NCBI GenBank assembly: GCA_030068075.1
Contig: CM057826.1
Location: 52,161,116 to 52,225,115 of the forward strand
Reading direction: 5' to 3'
DNA length: 64,000 nt
From: Paguma larvata
Lineage: Eukaryota; Chordata; Mammalia; Carnivora; Viverridae
The number at the start of each line of letters is the position of its first letter. Positions within the stretch are counted from its first letter, which is position 1. The notes beneath the pieces were generated by a model. The model was not told the origin of the DNA. It was given only the letters and a program-made list of their open reading frames with translations, and did not search any database. Below are positions 58,492 through 64,000 of the stretch, piece by piece. The translations under genes were made by a program, and so were the position numbers.

Positions 58492-59530
58492 GGAAATAGT
58501 TTTGATTTTTATCTGTTAATATTATGTGATAATATGCTAAAGGTAAATTCCTCCTTTTAGAACATATATCTTTTCAGAAACAGAGACCAGGAAGTTTTCT
58601 TTGTTGTTACTTTTGCAAGTCTTACCACCAATTTTCCTACTGGACTACTGCAAATTCAAGGAGTGACTTAAATGTTCAAAGCAGCTTTTCCTTTCTATTA
58701 TTGGTTTAAGAGACATTTACAAATTCTTTTTTCTTTCATCAGAAGACAAGAAGATATCGTTCAGAATTTTCTGTCTAACTAGTCTTCCTGCTTTTATCTG
58801 TGGCTTCTTTTGAACACCTCTTTGAAGCCCTAAATCCATTTAATACTTTTGCTATGAATGCACTCTAACACCTTGTTAAGGAAGACCATCAAGCTTTTAC
58901 CATTTGCCAATTTTTCATGCCTTCTAGTGTGTATAGGCTAAATTTCACAAACTGATTGAAAAGTAATCCTTAGTAATACGATTTTAATGGTAACAAATTA
59001 TATCTGTGACACTCCTGTATAACTGTAAAAATCATTAACACTTAACTATGGGATCCAGGATATATTATATATTCAAGAAAAAATTAAAAACAGGTATCTC
59101 AGTACACAGTTCATTGGTGATAGATGAAATACATAATGTATGTAGAAATAATTGATTAAAATAGTGCTTAGAGGGAAGATGGAGATGGAGTTAAGTGTGA
59201 GTTACTTAGGGGAAAAATCCTTTTATTTAAAAGTCTTGGGAATACCAAATAAATAGAGCGATAAATAATTTAAAACAGCATCAATAATAAATACACTGAA
59301 TAAAGGAAAATAGTCAAATCAAGTCTAGTTGTGAAATGTTTCAAAGTAAATAGAACTTTATAAAGAAAAAACAAGTAAACATGTAAATGTTGCTGACGAT
59401 GTCAGCGAAATGTTGTGTTGTGGGTCCTGTTCTCTCGAGTTTGGAGTGTATATCTGTGAAATTAATAGGCCACACAGAAAGAAAATTAAAATTGGGATTG
59501 TTCCAATAGAACTTTTTTAAAAATTAAAAA
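58492..59530. other. Unique AT-rich DNA
   Basis: No gene or recognised repeat. Confidence 0.45.
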
Positions 59531-59534
59531 AAAA

Positions 59535-59745
59535 ATTTTAACATTTTTATTTATTATTGAGAGACAACGAGAGACAGAGCATGAACATAGGAGGGACAGA
59601 GAAAGTGGGAGACACAGAATCTGAAGCAGGCTCCAGGCTCTGAGCTGTCAGCACAGAGCCCGATGTGGGGCTTGAACTCACAATATGGGAGATCATGACC
59701 TGAACCGAAGTTGGACGCTTAACCGACTGAGCCATCCGGGCGCCT
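59535..59745 (-). mobile_element. Felid SINE
   Basis: Nearly complete copy; its head ends GAGCCATCCGGGCGCC near 59744. It directly abuts the next SINE in the same orientation. Confidence 0.95.
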
Positions 59746-59860
59746 CTTTTTAATTTTTTAATGTTTATTTATTTTTGAGAGAGAGAGAGAGAAGAGAGAG
59801 AGAGAGTTATGACCTGAGCTGAAGTTGGACGGTTAACTGACTGAGCCACCCAGGTGTCCC
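59746..59860 (-). mobile_element. Felid SINE with internal deletion
   Basis: Tail and a short GA run (59746-59806), then a jump to GTTATGACCTGAGCTGAAG and the head end at 59860. Roughly 100 bp of body are missing. Confidence 0.92.
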
Positions 59861-60049
59861 TAATTAAATTTTATTTTATAGATCCAGTCAGCTGCTTTGA
59901 TAGTAAGTGGTGGTTATTCTTGGTCTTTCATTTCAGAAAATAATGTGTTTTTAAGCTGTGTCATCTGATTTTAACATAAGTTTACCATATAATTAATCAT
60001 ATAAACCATGTTATTTTTTAAGGGTAGAATGGAAGGGGGGGCGCAGTTA

Positions 60050-60545
60050 ATAATTATGCCCAAAAAAATACATGCACAGTGGGAGTTAAATAAACTGGTA
60101 CATATGGTCACTATGTCTGAAGATTTTAGTCCTAACAAAATCCCACATATTTAACTTGATTTGTCCAAATTGAAAACCACCAAAATGGTCACCGGTTGTG
60201 GAATGGATACATAAGTTGTGTATTTATATAATGGAATACTATCACCCCCGAAAAAAAAAATGAAGTACTGCTACATACAGCAGTATGGATGAAATTTATA
60301 GGTTGAGTTGAAGAACAAGTTTATACTTATACTCAAAATGGACAAAAATAGTATATGGAAATAAAGGTGGACATATCTCTTTTGTTGTAGTACTAATAGG
60401 CAGAGAGCGTAAGGAGGTTTTCTGAGGTTCCGGAATTGATGTGGTTGGCAATTACACGTTTATTTATACACGTGCCACAATTTCCTATCTTACAAATTAG
60501 TATTATACTGAGTTTAAATTATGTCTCAAAAACTTTAAACACACA
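60050..60545 (+). mobile_element. Old L1M ORF2 C-terminus and 3' UTR
   Basis: AATGGATACATAAGTTGTGT, ATATAATGGAATACTATCAC, CAGTATGGATGAAATTTATA and TCCGGAATTGATGTGG run in L1M order. Heavily decayed. Confidence 0.72.
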
Positions 60546-60739
60546 GGGGAAAGATGGTATTTCCAGGCATATTAGCCTAGAACACTGTCGTTAAAATAAG
60601 GTAAATAGATGCTGGTCAGACAAAAATGAAAAGAAAAATGAGGTGAATGCTTACAACCTGGGCCTCCATCAGGTGAAATAACCACACAATACCTCTGAGA
60701 GCTACCTCTCCAGCTCATCCTAAACTTTTGCGATCAAAG

Positions 60740-60990
60740 ATGCTCCTTGCTCTTCATTGAATTTAGTTTTATTCTTCCCCACGTTACAGGAATTTGCTCA
60801 TGCAGAATTCTGTTTCTTAAGTACCCTCCCCCTCAAGAACAACTTGTCAAATTTTCTTTATTCTTTTAAAACTCAACCTGAATGCTTATTGTGTGATTTT
60901 TTCCCCTCAGTCACACTTAGAGATACTTCATCAGTTTTTATCTTGTACCCAGTTTTGGTCAATCTTTCTTTGATTCCAGTTTTATATTAA
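60740..60990 (+). mobile_element. Possible L2 3' fragment
   Basis: AAAACTCAACCTGAATGCTT and nearby C/T-rich text resemble L2. Weak. Confidence 0.35.
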
Positions 60991-62444
60991 AAATTCTTCA
61001 TTCAACAGAACATTGGACCTTATGCTTGGAGAAGAGAATATATTGGTGCATAAGACCAAGATTTTGTTCTGGAGAAACCCATGGTTTCTTAGATAATGGT
61101 CCTTTCCATATGATGCCTTCTAATGTAAATATTTTGTGTCCCTATCAAAAGTCCCTCTAATCTCTACCTAAAGAGATTAAAACCCCTAAAGGTGAGGAAA
61201 AGGAGGAGTCAAATCATACTCATCTGTGTATGACCCATAATGCCTCAGAAGGAGTAAAAATACTCAGAAAATGCAGTGAATTGAAATAACTTCATTTGGT
61301 TGAATTGCTTGAAAATTTTCTGTGGGAAAATAGGATGGGTTTCTCAGTTTAGCTAACAATAGGTGGCTGGTAAGATTAGTTAGTGCTTTTAGTAACTCAG
61401 GTTCATTGTACAGAAAATACACCACCTGTAATTTAAGCCTGTCCCCAGTGAATGACTTCACAAGGTTTCAGCAGAGCATGTGTGAATTAAGTTAATGTAG
61501 TGTGAATGATTTCTGTTTCCCTCAGTTTTAAACACGACTTCTTTTACCATTTGGCATAGGAACTGTCACCAAGACCTCCAGGTCATACTCCACACTACTT
61601 CATATCCAACAGGCCCATATATTATCCTGAAGTCTTGTGCCAAATTCCATTTGAATTAGATTCAAGTCACAGAACAAGTTGGGGGAGCTAATTTATAAAT
61701 TTTAAATTAGATGATTTTGTGTCTCTTTGGACTTCTCCTCAGTTATTAGTGAGATTTGTATTACTTTATATCAACGATGATCTGTCAGATACAATGATGT
61801 TTTATTCTACTCTATTATATAATACTTGAGATTTAAAAAATGTTTTATAGTTAGTATTACATTTATAGAGAATGCCAAGTTTTGTGCATATAAAAATTCA
61901 TATGTGGATATGGAACATTAAAAATAAAAACGAGTTTACCTACCCTTTTGATTCAATATACAAATCATTTAATGAGTGACCTAAAATTCATTGTCCTATA
62001 TATTTCTTGTTTTGTAGATACACTGTTCAGTATATTTTAGGACAAAGTATAGTCATGAAAATGATCTTTATCTGGGACGTAGATGTTCTTCCCTTCTGAA
62101 AATATTCTGTATTTTTTAAAGCAGGGGGATGAGAACAAAGAATAGTTACTAAAACAATAAAGTCTCCCATCCCCCACCGAAGAAAACCCCCCCAAAACCA
62201 AACCCAAACAAAACCCTGTGAAAATCCTGCCCATGAACATATCCCCACAGAGGTCATATAAGCATCTATCAGAGAAGTTATACAAATAGTTGTTACCTTG
62301 AATAAAAGTTTGGTCTTGAAGATCTAGAACATTTAAAATTCCAAGTGTTAGAGAAAAAAGAAAACAAATGTGTCACAGAATTTAGATCTTTGAACGAGAA
62401 TGGCCTATACTAATGAGGATAAAAATACTCCTAATAAAAGCTCC
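60991..62444. other. Unique AT-rich DNA
   Basis: No gene or recognised repeat. Confidence 0.45.
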
Positions 62445-62560
62445 ATTTTATTGAGCCCGTGCTATTTTCTAGGCAATTTGCCAAACAGATTTAAATTTCT
62501 CTATGATGACCTTCATAAAATAAACACCAAGTTCAAGTATTTATCTAAGTCACAATAAAT
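62445..62560 (-). mobile_element. MIR SINE fragment
   Basis: TTTATTGAGCCCGTGCTATT and TTCTAGGCAATTTGCC read as the reverse MIR 3' end. Confidence 0.55.
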
Positions 62561-63092
62561 CTAAGTTGACGGCCCCACTTCCAAGATTGGCTGTAAGTCC
62601 TATATCAGCCATTTTCCATTGGTAATCTTTCTTCTTCCTGTATAGTGCATGAAATTGGGAAGGGTTTTGTTTTTAAATCCACACTTGAAACTTTGGCAAC
62701 TATTTTCCCTTGACCAATATGGTCATTTAAGGGCAGACTTTTCCACCGGTGAACCACTTCAACTCTGCCAGAGAGCCTTCAACGAGATGCCAAGACTACA
62801 TAATCTAGTTTATTTCTACCCCAAACTTAACTCTTTGTTGCATCTGCTATTTTAAGAGCATAACTTTTGGTCTGGTTCAGCTTTTCCTCTGTTCACAGTG
62901 TCTGGTTCCAGAATGAATGTATTCTTTCACCTTTGTTTCTCCTAAATGAACATTCCATTGCCAGTGGGCTTAAAGGTCTGCTAGGGGTTGACTTCTTTGC
63001 CTTTAAAAAACAAGTTTAAAACATACTGTCTAGAGACCAGGAAAACCTAGAACTTGGGGATGCAGGCCTGAATACTCTCCTGAACATTGGAG
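62561..63092. other. Unique DNA
   Basis: No gene or recognised repeat. Confidence 0.45.

Positions 63093-63126
<34 letters not shown>
63093..63126. repeat. (GA)n microsatellite
   Basis: About 16 GA units. Confidence 0.96.
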
Positions 63127-63128
<2 letters not shown>

Positions 63129-63249
63129 ATAAAAGGAAATTTAGACTCTCGATTTTCTTCCTTCTTACTGCATCTTTAGTAGCAAGAAACAACTTGTCAA
63201 CAAGTTTACCCTAGAACATGACTTCTCAAGATATTTTTCTACTGTATTT

Positions 63250-63440
63250 TACAAATACTGAATTGAGTACTTACAACTACCTTATGACAGGAATTATTGC
63301 CCAACTTCATACATGAGTAAGCTAAAGCTTAAGAAATGGAAAAAAAATCAAGGTAAAATTCACAGTTAACAGGTGGGGAAACCATGGTTTAAAACCTGAT
63401 CTGTTAGTTTGGAAAGCCTGTGTTTATTGTTACCATAGCA
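63250..63440 (-). mobile_element. MIR SINE, degenerate
   Basis: AACTACCTTATGACAGGAAT, CATGAGTAAGCTAAAGCTTA, ACAGTTAACAGGTGGGGAAA follow reverse MIR order. Confidence 0.55.
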
Positions 63441-64000
63441 TATCACCTCTACAGTATCAGTATTCTGATCACGAATATTTCACCCAGAATATTCTGACAC
63501 CTGTGTACAAGATTTGTAATTCTCTTCCTTACATGAACAGAAGAGTAATGAACACATTTGAGATCATACGGCATGATTTAGATTAGAGTTAACTTTACGT
63601 TTAGTTAATTCATAAAAAATTAGTGAATGGGGCAATTTGTCAAGAGATTTGCCCTTATTTATAAGATAATAAGTTAGCCTGCAACAGTTCCGTGGATATT
63701 TGCAGAAGACAGGCAGGAGCAAACTACATAGTCCCAAATTGATGTCTGCAAAGAGTATGCTGTTTTACAAGACAAACACTCTGAGCTGAGGAAACCTGAA
63801 CTGTTTATAATGGGCATTAAACCTAACTATCCTTTGCTCTGGACGAATGTATTCTATCTTCACAAGTTGTTCACTATACAGATATTTTAAGTGTGATGGT
63901 CTAGAATGAAAGGGCAACGAATGCCTTGCTCATAAGATGTGCAGAGATGCAAGAAATCCACAGAGAATCATCACTTAAGTTTACCATTTAGAATGAATTG
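63441..64000. other. Unique DNA to window end
   Basis: No gene or recognised repeat. Confidence 0.45.

Overview
This window is a stretch of mammalian nuclear DNA from a cat-like carnivore, with no protein-coding gene that I can support. The species group comes from eleven copies of a tRNA-derived SINE whose head reads like 'GGGGTGCCTGGGTGGCTCAG' and which carries a CT-rich body and an A-rich tail. This is the felid form of the carnivore SINE, clearly different from the dog form. Carnivore-type L1 elements with a long 5' UTR also support this. Base composition is AT-rich, and every longer open frame lies inside a transposable element or is short and featureless. The window looks intergenic or deep intronic.

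Layout. 1-4662: an antisense carnivore L1 with a complete 5' end and a large internal deletion. 4830-8690: an old L1M in plus orientation, interrupted by a younger L1 3' end that is itself interrupted by a solo class II-type LTR. 10.85-13.77 kb: L2 pieces, one with a perfect 54-bp tandem duplication, and a decayed MaLR provirus with two LTRs, internal region and primer-binding site. 14-25 kb: mostly unique AT-rich DNA with isolated MaLR LTRs, MIR, one SINE and microsatellites, plus an unassigned diverged duplication at 17.3/18.5 kb. 25.2-31.15 kb: a LINE-rich block with three carnivore L1 insertions (one with a twin-priming inversion, one with an internal deletion) and an older L1M.

32.4-36.4 kb: hAT material, including a roughly 3-kb element with a decayed transposase, cut by a MaLR LTR and a SINE. 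37.05-39.12 kb: a MaLR LTR followed by a Tigger1 element whose terminal repeats and TA target duplication are visible but whose transposase lost its third catalytic acid. 39.2-41.0 kb: old L1-like DNA hosting three SINEs, one inserted in the tail of another. 43.7-47.4 kb: L2, MIR and L1M remnants. 48.5-64 kb: largely unique AT-rich sequence with scattered SINEs, MaLR LTRs, L2, MIR and L1M pieces, a 200-bp polypyrimidine tract and several microsatellites.

Nothing here functions as an operon or pathway. The content is a layered record of transposition, and the most informative parts are nested insertions with readable target-site duplications. Family names are from recognition of consensus features, not from a database search; subfamily names are therefore approximate. 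I found no convincing undescribed biological system.
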